Positions 35,801-46,989 of a DNA stretch of 64,000 nt are shown here, piece by piece. Position 1 is the first letter of the stretch. Each line of letters starts with the position of its first letter. The stretch comes from Poecilobothrus nobilitatus. Its lineage: Eukaryota > Arthropoda > Insecta > Diptera > Dolichopodidae. The notes under the pieces were generated by a model that saw only the letters and a program-made list of their open reading frames with translations, was not told where the DNA came from and did not search any database. Position numbers and translations under genes: made by a program. The stretch lies in the NCBI GenBank assembly GCA_947095535.1, contig OX352774.1:244987825-245051824 (forward strand), read 5' to 3'.

Positions 35801-38140
35801 GATGTTGGCGAGACCTTGCCAACATGTAAAAAAATATATTTTATATCTATAATAAAACATTCACACTGAATGTAAACTAAACTGGCAATGATGATATTTT
35901 TGTGTATTTATTTAATAATTTAAAATTTTATTACCAGAGACACAAATTTTTGACTCAAAGTATTATCAAGAGACACAAACCGTTCATTAAATATATAAAT
36001 AAATTTAGTAAATATTATTAGTGACCAAATTTTCCGCTAGAAGTATTATCAGAGACACAAACCCTTCATTAAAAGTGAGTACAGTCAAAAAAGGAAAAGT
36101 ACATACTTAAAAACACATTTTCAATCAAAATAAATTCAGCAAATTTTTAATTTTTAAATTTGACCGCTACGTCCATTATGAACTGGTCGCAGCGGTAAAT
36201 TAAAAATAAATTATTAATCTTCTGTTGGCATTTTCAATCTTTGTTTTGGAAAAAAAAAAAAAATAAAAATAGGTACTCTTAATAAAATTAAAACGCCTGA
36301 AAGTGAAAAAGTGAGAGTGAGCAAAGTTTATAGTAAACCTCATATTTATAAGAAAAAAATAATAGGCCGATTTTATTCTTGATTTTGTTTTCATTAGTAT
36401 AAAAGCTGGTGAAAGCTTCGTAACGTACTTTTAAATAGTTTTGTTTATTTAGGTTGAAATTTAGATTTTTAAGCTCAATTTTCGGTAGGACTGGTATAAC
36501 ATAAAATATTCGAAATTTTTTTATTAATGTAAAATTCGACTGACTTAAATAATTATATTTCATAACAAAAGTCAGAAACTTACTAAATATTATAGAAACA
36601 GATATTTTTCTTAAAAAAAAAAGAAAAAAATAACATAGAAAATATCATTTTAGAAGCCTTCTCTCACAAAAGATTCATAATTTTGTACTAGACCATTAAT
36701 AATATTGTTAGCCATGGAAAAAAATAAGATTTATTAATCAGATCAGATTATAATACCTGAAATTAATGATTGAATTTCTGATAATGTACACAATATAATG
36801 ATAAGACCTTGCCAACATGTAAAAAAAAAAATTTTTTATTTCTATAATAAACCACTCACACTGAATGTAAACTAAACTGGCAATGATGATATTTCTATAT
36901 ATTTATTTAATAATTTAAAATTTTATTATCAGAGACATAAATCTTCGACTAAAGCCTTATCAGAGACACAAATGTTTACTTTTTAAAAAGTACTTTCGAC
37001 ACAAAATTTAAAGCAAATTTTTAATTGTTAAATTTGACCGCCACATCCATTATGAACTGGTCGCAGCGGTAAATTAAAAATAAATTATTATTCTTCTGTT
37101 GGCAGTTTTCAAATGACTCTTTGTTTTGAAAAAAATAAAAATACTCTTAATAAAATTAAAAGACCTGAAAGTGAAAAGAGCAAAGTTTATAGTAAGCCTT
37201 ATATTTATAAGAAAAATTTTTTTTTTTTTTTTTTTTTTTATTTAACTTTTATTTAATAATTTACATTCTAATTTAACCTAAAAAAAAGTTACTACAAAAA
37301 CGGGTTTATTTTCAAAATATTAATTAACATATAAAAATACAATATTTTTTTTTGTTAAATTTTTTTCATATGTTTTAAAATTTTTTTTGCATTTTCTTAT
37401 ATCTATTTTTGAGGATTAATTTATAATTGTTTTAACATTGAAAACTAGAATAAATTTAGTAAATATTATTACCAAAGACCAAATTTTCCACTAGAAGTAT
37501 TATCAGAGACACAATCCGTTCATTAAAAATGAGTACAGTCAAAAAAGGAAAAGTACATACATAAAAAACACATTTTCAATAAAAATAAATTCAGCAAATT
37601 TTTAATTTTTAAATTTGACCGCCACGTCCATTATGAACTGGTCGCAGCGGTAAATTAAAAATAAATTATTAATCTTCTGTTGGTGTTTTCAATCTTTGTT
37701 TTGAAAAAAAAAAAATAAAAATAGGTACTCTTAATAAAATTAAAACGCCTGAAAGTGAAAAGAGCAAAGTTTATAGTAAGCCTCATATTTATAAGAAAAA
37801 AATAATAGGCCGATTTAATTCTTGATTTTGTTTTCACTATTATAAAAGCTGGTAAAAGCTTCGCAACAGACTTTATAGTAGTTTTGTTTATTTAGGTTAG
37901 AATTTTGATTTTTTAAGCTGAATTTTTGATATAACATAAAATATTTCAATTTTTTTTATTAATATAAAATTCGGCAGACTTAGCTAATTATATTTCATAA
38001 CAGAAATCAGAAACTTACTAAATATTATAGAAATGGAAATTTTTCTTAAAAAAAAAAGAAAAAATAACATAGAAAATATCATTTTAGAAGCCTTCTCTCA
38101 CAATAGATTCATAATTTTGTACTAATTTATTATTAGACCA
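35801..38140. repeat. Three related direct repeats of up to ~900 bp
   Basis: Copy 1 spans about 35801-36700, copy 2 about 36799-37217 and copy 3 about 37450-38130. The anchor GAACTGGTCGCAGCGGTAAA occurs at 36180, 37054 and 37635. Other shared blocks are CACTGAATGTAAACTAAACTGG (copies 1 and 2), TTATCAGAGACACAAA (several times) and GAAGCCTTCTCTCACAA (copies 1 and 3). Copy 2 stops at a poly-T tract at 37216. Minus-strand open stretches at 36200-36563 and 37655-37837 lie within the repeat. The class is unknown. Confidence 0.7.
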
Positions 38141-38860
38141 TTAAATTAAAAAGCTGTCGAAAACGACCGTCACAAAAAAAAGACCCCGAAAATTTATGAA
38201 ATTACATTATCAGAGACATGAATCTTTTATTAAATATACCAAAGACCTCTTCCAAAGTACATTTAAATAAAATAAATTCAGCTAATTTTTTTCAAGCAAA
38301 AAAAAAATAAACGCAAAAGACTTGAAAGTAGTTTTGGTAATTGAAGTAATTTCGCGGCGAAAACAACTGTTTTTCATCGACATAAAATTTTTTTTTTAAA
38401 ACTAAAGAAAAATAGAGAGTAAAATTTTAACAAGTATTAAAATTATTTCGATTATTGGGAGTGTTTTAAATGTAACAAAAAATAAATGTCGTAGCGGTTG
38501 GTGTTGGTTGGTTTTTCGCCGGTTTTTATTGTGCACTTTATACATGTGTTTCAAACAATTTTTGAGATATCGGCGCGAACTTTTACCCTGAATGTGTTTT
38601 TAGCTTGGACCATTTTTTCTCAATAATTATAAAAACTGTCAAAAATTATCGCCACGAAAAAACGGCGAGAATAAATTAATAAACTGTACCTAACATTTTT
38701 AATTTTATGTGTTTAGATTTGTTTTATTTTTTTTTTCTATTACAAGTAAGTAAGTGATTTCAACGTTTTTTTTAATGGTGCTGATGTAAAAATGAAATTT
38801 TTAGGTAGTTTATTAAGGGAGTCAGTATGATAACGTAAATGTTTTTGAATTGGTGCAGTG
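38141..38860. other. AT-rich DNA with short GC-richer pieces
   Basis: The pieces at 38152-38190, 38345-38380 and 38490-38680 contain TCGCGGCGAAAA and CGCCACGAAAAAACGGCG motifs. One TTATCAGAGACA block at 38204 links the region to the preceding repeats. No open frame is seen. Confidence 0.4.
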
Positions 38861-38940
38861 CAATGGTGCAGTGCGTACTGGTCTTTCAGGCGAAAAGACT
38901 CGGGTTCAAATGCCAGTCAGGTCGAAAATAATATATAAAA
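38861..38940 (+). mobile_element. Short tRNA-like SINE head
   Basis: A box-like TGGTGCAGTGCGTAC and B box-like GGGTTCAAATGCC lie ~35 bp apart. The segment is followed directly by AT-rich sequence. The acceptor ends do not pair as a tRNA should. It is a third type, distinct from families A and B. Confidence 0.45.
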
Positions 38941-39700
38941 TATAATAAAATAATGTAAAGAAAATATTAAATATAATTATAATTGAACACTTGTACCGAA
39001 ATGGCCCACATGCTAAAGGCAAAAGGGTTCTAAAAATACCGGCAGATATTAATATCTGTACGATATAATATAAAAAAAAAAATAAATGTACATAATTGTG
39101 TACAACGGGTGGAAAATATGATCTCGAGAGGATTTATTATTATTTTAGTAATAATTTTTTTTAATATTACTTATTTTCAAATAATCATTTAAAGTCATTG
39201 TCGCATGTTCCCAAGAACAGTATATTTACAATATACTACAGAAACCGTTTTATCATTATGTTGTTGAATTTTTGAAATTCAGAAATTTTAATTTTTTAAA
39301 TTGAGAACATTTAAATTAATATTAAATTTAATTATAATTTGAAAGAAAAGTAAAAATTATAGAATTATATGTAGTAGAATGTGTATACAAAAGCTTTCGA
39401 CATTTTTTATTGGAATTACTTAATTTGGTATTCCAGTATTTTTTTTTGGAATAATTGCTTAATTTACTTTTATGAAAATTTAAAATCAAATAAAATCCTA
39501 AAGATATTTTGCATTGTTTTTAGTATTTTTTTATCGGAATTTATAGTTAAATAAAAGTTTAAACATAAGCTAAATATTTATTTCATTAAATCAAAATTTA
39601 AAATTTAGACTGATTACACGATAATCAGCGTAAAAATTTTTTTTTTTATTATTTTACCATATTATATAACTAACTAGCAGAACATTAAAACTTAATAGAT

Positions 39701-40251
39701 GACGGAGAAAAAGAAGAAGAAGCGCCTGAAATGGTAGAAAACATTGGAGAAATGAAGGTACGGTCAAGTCATTTTACTGTACGAGACATTGAAGAAACCT
39801 GACACCCTCTACAGGTACCGATGCTCTGAGTACTAATCAATGGATTAACGACTTCGAAGACAATGCATATTCTTTGGATTGAAATAATTTGCAAAAGTTC
39901 GTTTATTGTAAGCAACTATTAAAAGCAGCTACTAAACTTTTTGTGGAATCTGGAAACCAGAATTAGCCTATGTTAAAAGATATATTTTTAGAAGAGTTTG
40001 GGACGAAATTATCGTCAGCAAAGGAGTATCGTACTTAGGAGTAGTCGTAAAAAGCAAAAGGAACTTATAAAGAATATCTGAACAGTATGATGGAAATTAG
40101 GCAGTACGATGGAAATTATTTAACCGTATCAAATAATGAAAATTTGGTCGAATATTTCGTAGAAGGAATACCAGATTCTCGTTCGAACAAAGCCATTTTA
40201 TTTAATACCAAAATCAATTCAAGAACTAAAAGAAAATCTGAAGGTTTATGA
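39701..40251 (+). pseudogene. Dead Ty3/gypsy-type gag fragment
   Basis: From 39805 a single frame reads to 40251 (149 codons) with six internal stops. It contains NQWINDFEDNAYSL, LQKFVYCKQLLKAATKLFVE, MLKDIFLEEFGTKLSSAKEY, TYKEYLNSMMEI and ENLVEYFVEGIPDSRSNKA. This order (WIxxFE, K..LL.G.A..F, Y...M..I, EY...GI.D...NKA) is the capsid-like retrotransposon gag domain. The frame just upstream (39701-39799) reads EEEAPEMVE...DIEET and joins it after a frameshift. No zinc knuckle, protease or RT was found downstream. This is an old inactive retroelement and not a virus with coding ability. Confidence 0.65.
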
Positions 40252-40609
40252 AAAGGTTCAGGATCCACGATTTGTTTTAACAGAATTAGTACATTTCACA
40301 TATCTTGGCTACTATTATTACCAAAAATTTCATTCATTTTAGCTTTTTAACAAATTATTTTCATTTCAATTATTTTATTTTCACTACACGCAATTTTGAT
40401 TGGAAAAACTACATGTAAATGTAATTGTAATGGAAAGACTTCAATTACAAATTACACGTAATTGTAATTAAAAATTTTCTATTTTACATGAAAAATTTAA
40501 ATTACAATTACATTTAATTTTTAAAAATTAAAAGTAATTGTAATTCAAGTCTGTTTTTAGTAGCTGCAATACAACCTCTTTTTTTTATAGGAGCACAACT
40601 CGAGCAGTT
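40252..40609. other. AT-rich DNA with GTAATTGTAATT-type repeats
   Basis: At 40405-40545 the motif AATTACAATTAC or its complement GTAATTGTAATT recurs about six times in both orientations, so the segment can fold back. No gene is present. Confidence 0.5.
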
Positions 40610-41243
40610 TCTAATTAAGTTAGATATTTTTTTTTCCTAATGAAGGTGAAAATTTTCCAAAGAGACCAAGATCCCCCTTTGGTAGTGTCAGATTCTTACT
40701 GACTAAACCCAGCTCCCCCTTTATCCAATATAATGGGATGAAATCCCTACCTGCTAACGCACTATATTGGCTAGGGAGTATAGGAATAGGAAAGTATAGG
40801 ATAATAGAATGCGAAAACATTGAATTAGGAGTGGGATTGTAAGGAAAGAATAAATCTGCCTATTATTATTACTATTTTGCTAACAGTGACAATAGCCGTT
40901 ACAACAGTCACAACATGCAGTAGTATATATAACACCTTCTTGTATGAGGTAACTATTGATGGCAAACCCCACTGTCACTGTAGCAGTTTTTATTATTTGT
41001 ATTAGTATTATTTATTAATATTATTATTATTTACTACAGAGTTAGAGCCATCAGTGGATTACAACTTGCAGTAGTATATAACACAATCCTGCCTGATATA
41101 ACCAAAGATAGCTGCACTGTAGCAGTTATTAATATTACTATTATTACTATTACTATTATTTTTTATATTACTACCTATTGTTATTATTTTTGCTATCATT
41201 ATTATTACTATTATTTGTTTTACTATCATTATTATTTTTACTA

Positions 41244-41284
<41 letters not shown>

Positions 41285-41385
41285 ACGATATATACTGCAC
41301 ATTTTATATGACCTGACCTTGAACACAAGACTGTCCGATTGAAAGGTTGGCAACTTAACCACTACGCCATGAGTCAGATGTAATA
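40610..41385 (-). mobile_element. Long SINE-like family A copy with tRNA-like head
   Basis: On the minus strand the head (41385-41290) has CATGGCGTAGTGGTTAAG (A box-like) and GTGTTCAAGGTC (B box-like). Then come an (AAT)n run, the ACTGCAAGTTGTAATCCACTG block, the AGCCAATATAGTGCG block, GTCAGTAAGAATCTGACACT and ACCAAAGGGGGATC, ending at CTTCATTAG. The same order occurs at 59160-59965, 50501-50920 and, inverted, 6692-7008. No open frame is conserved among copies. A ~770-bp length is long for a SINE, so a SINE fused with another element is possible. Confidence 0.65.
41170..41281. repeat. (ATT)n microsatellite inside family A copy
   Basis: Imperfect ATT/ACT triplets become a pure (ATT)n tract at about 41246-41279. 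It encodes the asparagine-rich open stretches seen on the minus strand, which are not genes. Confidence 0.8.
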
Positions 41386-41600
41386 TAAAAAGAAGTTAAA
41401 TTTTATGCTAACGACTCCTAGGTTCTAGTAACTATTATACAACTGCGGAACTTATATATTATCATATCTTGTTACTTCATTAACTTACAATTTTAAAATT
41501 TTTTAAAAAGATATTTACATTTTATGGAAACAGCTTATATTATTATTATATTCTTGCAAACCTTATCCTTAGAATTGGTACAGTAGTCGTTTTAAATAAA
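41385..41600 (+). repeat. Dispersed repeat, partner of 22560-22870
   Basis: It carries AAAAGAAGTTAAATTTTATGC, CTAACG, TAGTAACTATTATACAACT, ATATCTTGTTAC and TTTTATGGAAACAGC in the same order as the partner. It abuts the tRNA-like head of the family A element. Confidence 0.5.
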
Positions 41601-43159
41601 TAGTCATAAATATTTTCATAGTTATTTAAATTATATATAAATTCGACAAAATACAATGAATTTAGCAAATTTTTAAATCATGGTACATATTGTTAAATGT
41701 TAAACAATTTTTCATTTATTATTTGAAAAGATCAGAATAATTTCTATTTCAATTTTTTTTTTTCTTTCCTTCATTTGCTTTTATCCTTTTGTTCCCAGCG
41801 AATAATACTTGTACATGAAAATTTAATTTCCGCTTTTCAGAAAAAAAAAAAATAAATAAATTATAAAGAATTGTTTTAAATAAATAATAAAAGAATGAAA
41901 AAATAAACTTGCAGTTCTAAATCAAATCTAAAAAAAAATAATGCTTAAATAATATACGTTTTATATAAATAAATTAAAGTTTTGTATATAATATGCAAAA
42001 TATTATTATACCAAATTTAAATAATAATTTTCATAAACTGTAAATTTAATTAAAAAGCAAAAGTAAAATTTTTTTAAACAAATGAATGAAACGAATACAT
42101 GAAACGTTCATGAACAGAATTCATGAACAAGAATTTTTAAATTATACTTATAAAATTTATTATTTTATTTATTTTCATTTCATTTATTTATAATTTATTA
42201 AAATAATATACCAAAGTTTTCGTAATTAAATAAAACGTTAATAGAATTTTAAAAAAGGATATAATATATTTTCTAATTTTACAAATCTTGTAAATACTTA
42301 CAGACATACATATATATACATCAAATTAGTTTACTTTTTAAATAGTTGCATTCCATATATGTATGTATGTATAGATGTGGTATAGAAATGTGTTTTATTA
42401 GAAACGTATGCAGATTTAATATTAAAATAAATAAAATAAAAAAAAAGTGCAGTAAACTTTAACACAAATTAAACGCAAAATAATTTTTTACGGTCGTTCT
42501 GTATTTAATACAAACAATACAATTACAAAATAACAGTTAAAAATAACATGTGAACTTTCATTTTCATACAGAACTGTAATATGATATTGTATAGAAATTA
42601 TTGCGCATGTTTCAATATTGTTAACAGAAAATTTTACTCAGAGAAAACGTACATACATTATATTACATTGTCAATGATTTAAGAGAATAAATTTAAAGGC
42701 AGAATATTGCAGATATTAAAATTCTGTAAAATTCATGGCTGCATTAAATCTTTCATTTAATGGATAAAAAATTATAGTACAGAACTTTCATTTTACTTTC
42801 AATAAAAAAAAAATAAATAAATAAACTGTTAATATTTTAATAAAAAAATAATAATTTTGTAAGGACATCCAATTTTTTGAAACGTTATAGGAGTTGAATC
42901 AATATATTTATCGAATCTCGTACTAAGAAGCCTAAAAAAAACTCTTGCTTTGTTCTTTTATATTGCAAAAACTTTTACTTTCAAAAATGCATACCTATCT
43001 ATCTTAAAATATTTTGAAAATATTCTTTATAAAAAAAAACGTAGTCAGTTATTGTATTGTATAAGAAATTTTATGACTGATCATGAATTGAGTAGCTTGC
43101 ATAAGAGTCTTGCAAATGTTTAATATTGATAATATTTAAAATATACTGTGTACAGAATA
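41601..43159. other. AT-rich non-coding DNA
   Basis: No gene or repeat is recognised. A short GTATGTATGTAT tract occurs at 42360. Confidence 0.55.
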
Positions 43160-43255
43160 GTGCTGGATTAACCTATGAGCAAACTAAGCATTTGTTAAGG
43201 ACATCATGATAATTGGGGCACCACAGAAATTCTGCAATGAGAAACAGTATCATTT
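43160..43255. repeat. Possible hAT-type terminal sequence
   Basis: AGTGCTGGATTAACCTATGAGC followed by a GGACATCATGATAATTGGGGCACCACA block resembles, from memory, the ends of hAT-like DNA transposons (CAGNGCCGGATTAA type). No opposite end or transposase was found. Confidence 0.3.
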
Positions 43256-43389
43256 TTTTTTCTAGTGTAAAAAAATTTCATACAAATAAATTTCACTTAA
43301 GTTATTCAATCGTGCACTGACTTTAGCAACTAAACAAAGTATTGTTGTACTCGTGTACTTGCTATAGCATAGTCATAGTTTGTTTATGA

Positions 43390-45200
43390 TAATGCCTGTG
43401 TAATCATAAACAAGATATATGACTCTGATGATCCTTCTGTAGTTTTTGATGAATTCTCAAACACGCTTAATCTTCATATTCAAAACAGCTCTTCGATGCA
43501 TACAAACAGTGATATGAATATTAAGAAATTAAAACCCTCAATTAGCAATAATTTAGCTCGAAAAGTGAAGCATAAAAATAAAATTTGAAATGAGTAAAGT
43601 TTTAAAATACCCAAGAAATATTAGGCTTTCGACATATTATAATAAACTGTGTAAAGAATTGAAATCTAAAGTAGATATTGTCCGTGATTGGTATTACTGT
43701 AAGCAATTTACTAAACACAAGAGCGATGTAAAAAAAAGTATGGGAAATTGTAAATAGTGTCACGAATAATTCAAAAGTAGAAAGCAAAATAATGGAATTA
43801 TCAGTCAATAACCAAATCGTTAACAATCCGCTTGTCATTGCGAATACTTTTGATAATCACTTTTTTCAATTGTAGGAGATAATTTATGTACAGAAAATAT
43901 TACTTTTAATAGGAATGCTCAGTTTGAAAACATAATATCCGAAAACTACCAATCTAATAGTTTTGGGGTTGAGCCCTTTCCTACACTTGAACTTTTTAAT
44001 ATAATCAGATCACTAAAAAATTCCAATGCATCTTCCAATGATGGTATTTCCAATTTATTACTTAAAAAGATTGCTTTAAACATAGTTGACGTTCTTGTTA
44101 TTATCTTTAATAAAAGTGTGTATTATGATATTTTTCCTTCAGCTCTTAAAGTAGATAAGATTTTACCTCTCTTCAAAAAAAGATGATAGAAGAAGCACAA
44201 ATAACTATATGCCTATTTCTATTCTGTCATCTTTCTCTAAAATTTTAGAAAAAGCTATGAAGAAAATAATTATGTCATTTCTTGATATAAATGATTTTTT
44301 TAATAAACAACAATTTGGGTTTAGAAAAGGTAATTCAACAGAAGATGCGCTTCTTGATTTTTGCAAAAAAATATACCATTATCTAGATAATAAAAAAGTA
44401 CAGCTGGTCTATTTGTTGACATATCAAAGGCATTCGACATAGTTAATCATGTAATTCTACTTGATAAAATTCAAAAAATAGGTTTTCGAGGTTTCATATT
44501 TTATTGGCTCGAATCTTATCTTAGTTTTAGATCCGAAAAAGTAAAAATAGGTGATACCTTGCGCTCTCCCATCAATACCAAAAGTTCTGGGACCAATTTT
44601 GTTTCTAATTTACATAAATTATATATTTTTGTTAAGATTTTAAATGTAAATTAACTGTTTTTGCTGATGATTTGGTTTGTGCTTACGAAAGCAATAATCC
44701 ACTTGACTTAATAGCTGGCTAGATCATACTTTATTCTTAAAAAAGTACTTTTTGGTTGCCATTAGAAATATTTACAATCTTAGAAATTATTGTTCTCAGA
44801 AGGTCTTATTGATGTTTTATTATGGCATATTCCACTCAAAATTTCAATATGGAATAATTTCATGAGGAGTGGCTTACATGAATCAATTTCAAGCTCTTGT
44901 GGTTGCTCAAAAACATGTTGTCAGAATTATTTGCAAAAAAAAATCGTCGCAATAGTAGTTTTGTTTTGTTTAAAAATTTAAATGTCTTACCTATTCGGCA
45001 CCTCTAGTATTATAAAGTGTTAAAGATGTTCTTTTTGACAGGTGGATATTTATGTAGTCGACTTACTTCGGTTCGTATTCTTTGAAGTGGTTTACAAAAT
45101 TTAGTTTTTGTTCCACAATTTAGTACAACTTTATATTGTAATTTTTGATATATATTGTAATGATTTTGTAGCCCCAAAATTATTTAATTGAACTTCTAAT
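43390..45200 (+). pseudogene. Dead Jockey/CR1-type LINE: linker, RT and C-terminal region
   Basis: Frames read in order: VVFDEFSNTLNLHI; NIRLSTYYNKLCKELKSK (43610 on); NNPLVIANTFDNHFF; then 44209-44442 with SILSSFSKILEKAM, NDFFNKQQFGFRKGNSTEDALLDF. Next come NHVILLDKIQKIGFRGFIFYWLESYLS, VLGPILFLIYINY, and the catalytic box FADDLV (FADD codons 44660-44671). Last are YGIIS followed by a TGA where the family has Trp, QKHVVRIICKK, and KVLKMFFLTGGY. These are the linker, RT palm and thumb, and C-terminal region of a non-LTR retrotransposon. At least six frameshifts or stops make it inactive. The endonuclease domain was not found upstream. Confidence 0.8.
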
Positions 45201-46430
45201 TGCAAATAATTGAATGTTTTGATTTTTTCATCTTTCTCTTCTATGTACATATATTACATATATCAACTATTTATTTTAATTATTGCTTTTCGCTTTTATG
45301 AAAAATGCAGTATGGATTTTTTCTTTTCTTTTCTTGCTTTTCATTTTATTTTTTATTTTATTTTTATAATTATTTTTATATTTGGATTATATTTTAATTA
45401 CCCCAAATAATTTTTCTATAATTTTTAATTTTTTGTTTGAATAAAAGTTTTATTATTATAGATATTATGTACATTTTTAGTTGCTTTTGGTAAAGTTGAA
45501 GGTGCATTCGCAATAAATTAACTTTTTAAATCTTAGAATACTACTAAACTATATTCTTTTAATTTTGATAATTTTGAATTGTATTTTTTAAAAAATTTTT
45601 TTGTTAATTAATAATTATGAAGAATAAAGTTAATAAATAAATAATTAAAAATAAAAAATTATTCATATAAATATAAATCTGTATGTATATGCAAACTATC
45701 GCAAAATGTGGTAGAGTTTTTTTTAGACGTCATTTTGACGATTAGTGATAAAAGTCTTAGTGTCAATATTTTTACATCGCCAAACTTCACGAGAGTGATT
45801 ACGATGGTTAATGTAAAATGTTGTTAATTATTTTTTTTAATTACTTACAGCATTTATGGGCCTTAATCTGCCTCAGGGGATTAAATTAGTACACTAAAGA
45901 GTTTTAATAAATGATACGTATTTGTTAGATACGTATTTGATGATATGTTTACGTCAATTTAAATTCTGATAAGATTTAAATATCATGTTTTATATAAAAT
46001 GTTTCAATAAAAAAAACCAGATGACAATATTTGATTGAAAATAATAATAAATAAATATAAAAGTATTTCAGCATTATATTTTTAGAATTTATTTATTTAA
46101 AAGTAACATTAATAGTCTTTTTGTTATAGAAACTTTTATTGAAAAGTTGAAAAGTGTCATAATATTTACTATAGGTAGTCTAGAAAAAACAAAATGTAGA
46201 ACAAATTAAAAACTAATTATGTAAATAAATAAAAAACAAAATAACAGATATTTGATTGTATCTATATTACATTTAATGTTTGAACCTATATGTACATACA
46301 TATATATCTGAACACCAAATAAATACCGGTAGTTAACTATTTAATCAGCTACTTAAATATTATTTTCTATGAAAATAATTTTATTATTATTTTTTTAACA
46401 AATTTTCCACAAATTAAAAAAAAAATTTGC
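45201..46430. other. AT-rich DNA upstream of the small secreted-peptide gene
   Basis: The first part is T-rich LINE tail. The rest is AT-rich with no feature recognised. Several TATAAAA-like strings near 46431, 46443, 46479 and 46505 could serve as TATA boxes of the next gene, and a TCAGTT initiator-like string lies at 46487-46492. I cannot choose between them. Confidence 0.4.
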
Positions 46431-46531
46431 TATAAAAATATATTATAAAAATTACTTTAAAACAGTCAGCTAAAAAAATATAAAAATCAGTTAACATCAA
46501 GTACTATAAAATAAAACACAATATTTTAAAA

Positions 46532-46968
46532 ATGAAATTATTATCAATATTATTAGTTTTTATTTCACTTTTATGTGATGTAAGCAAATATTAAATATTT
46601 AAAACATATATTGCTGAATTCTAATTTATATTTCGAAAAATGTTTACATTTAAAATTATTTTTTTATAGATTTTTGGACAAAGTTCAACAGGTCCCGGGC
46701 CTTTGACACCACCAGTTCCATCACCTACACCAATTTTCGTTCCAACATCTCCTTCTACTATATCTACAGCAAGTAATTCACCAAATCCTTCATCACCAAT
46801 TGCACCAACAGTTATACTAACTCCAGCACCTTAAACACGACATAAACACCTATTGCAGTACCACCTGTTGCAATAATAACTGTTTCAATACCACCTATTA
46901 CACCACCACGTACTGGAACACCACTCACTGGAGCACCACCTACTGCAACACCACCTAGTGACAACTAA
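46532..46968 (+). CDS. Small secreted Pro/Thr/Ser-rich (mucin-like) peptide, split gene
   Basis: Exon 1 (46532-46579) starts at ATG in an AAAAATG context and encodes MKLLSILLVFISLLCD. A 90-nt intron (46580-46669) has GTAAGC at its donor, TTTTTTTATAG at its acceptor and a CTAAT branch-like site at 46621. Exon 2 continues IFGQSSTGPGP, so signal peptidase could cut after G19 and leave an N-terminal Gln. The mature part is rich in Pro, Thr and Ser with no Cys, typical of O-glycosylated mucin-like peptides. Splicing a second candidate intron (46773-46858) gives 86 residues ending ATPPSDN with stop 46966-46968. Retaining it gives 70 residues with stop 46832-46834. ATTAAA (46979) and AATAAA (47126) could direct polyadenylation. 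Small size, signal peptide and an early short intron recall fly glue, salivary or seminal peptides. No homologue is recognised, and the function is inferred only as secreted. Confidence 0.6.
46580..46669 (+). other. Intron 1 of the small secreted-peptide gene
   Basis: It is 90 nt and phase 0. The donor is GAT|GTAAGC. The acceptor is a T-rich tract ending TATAG|ATT, with CTAAT about 45 nt upstream of the acceptor. Reading across the intron meets TAA immediately, so splicing is needed to join the signal peptide to the mature region. Confidence 0.65.
46773..46858 (+). other. Candidate alternative (retained or spliced) intron 2
   Basis: It is 86 nt with donor CAA|GTAATT, a TACTAAC branch consensus at 46815-46821 and acceptor CTATTGCAG|TACC. 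The branch A lies 38 nt before the acceptor. Splicing joins codon phase 1 correctly to the downstream proline-rich frame. The unspliced sequence is itself open and Pro-rich up to 46834, so both forms are plausible. Confidence 0.45.
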
Positions 46969-46989
46969 ATTTTATTCAATTAAATTAAA

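Noticed and set aside
41171..41362. Asparagine-rich protein
   Set aside because: The Asn run is only the translation of an (ATT)n microsatellite inside a SINE-like element.
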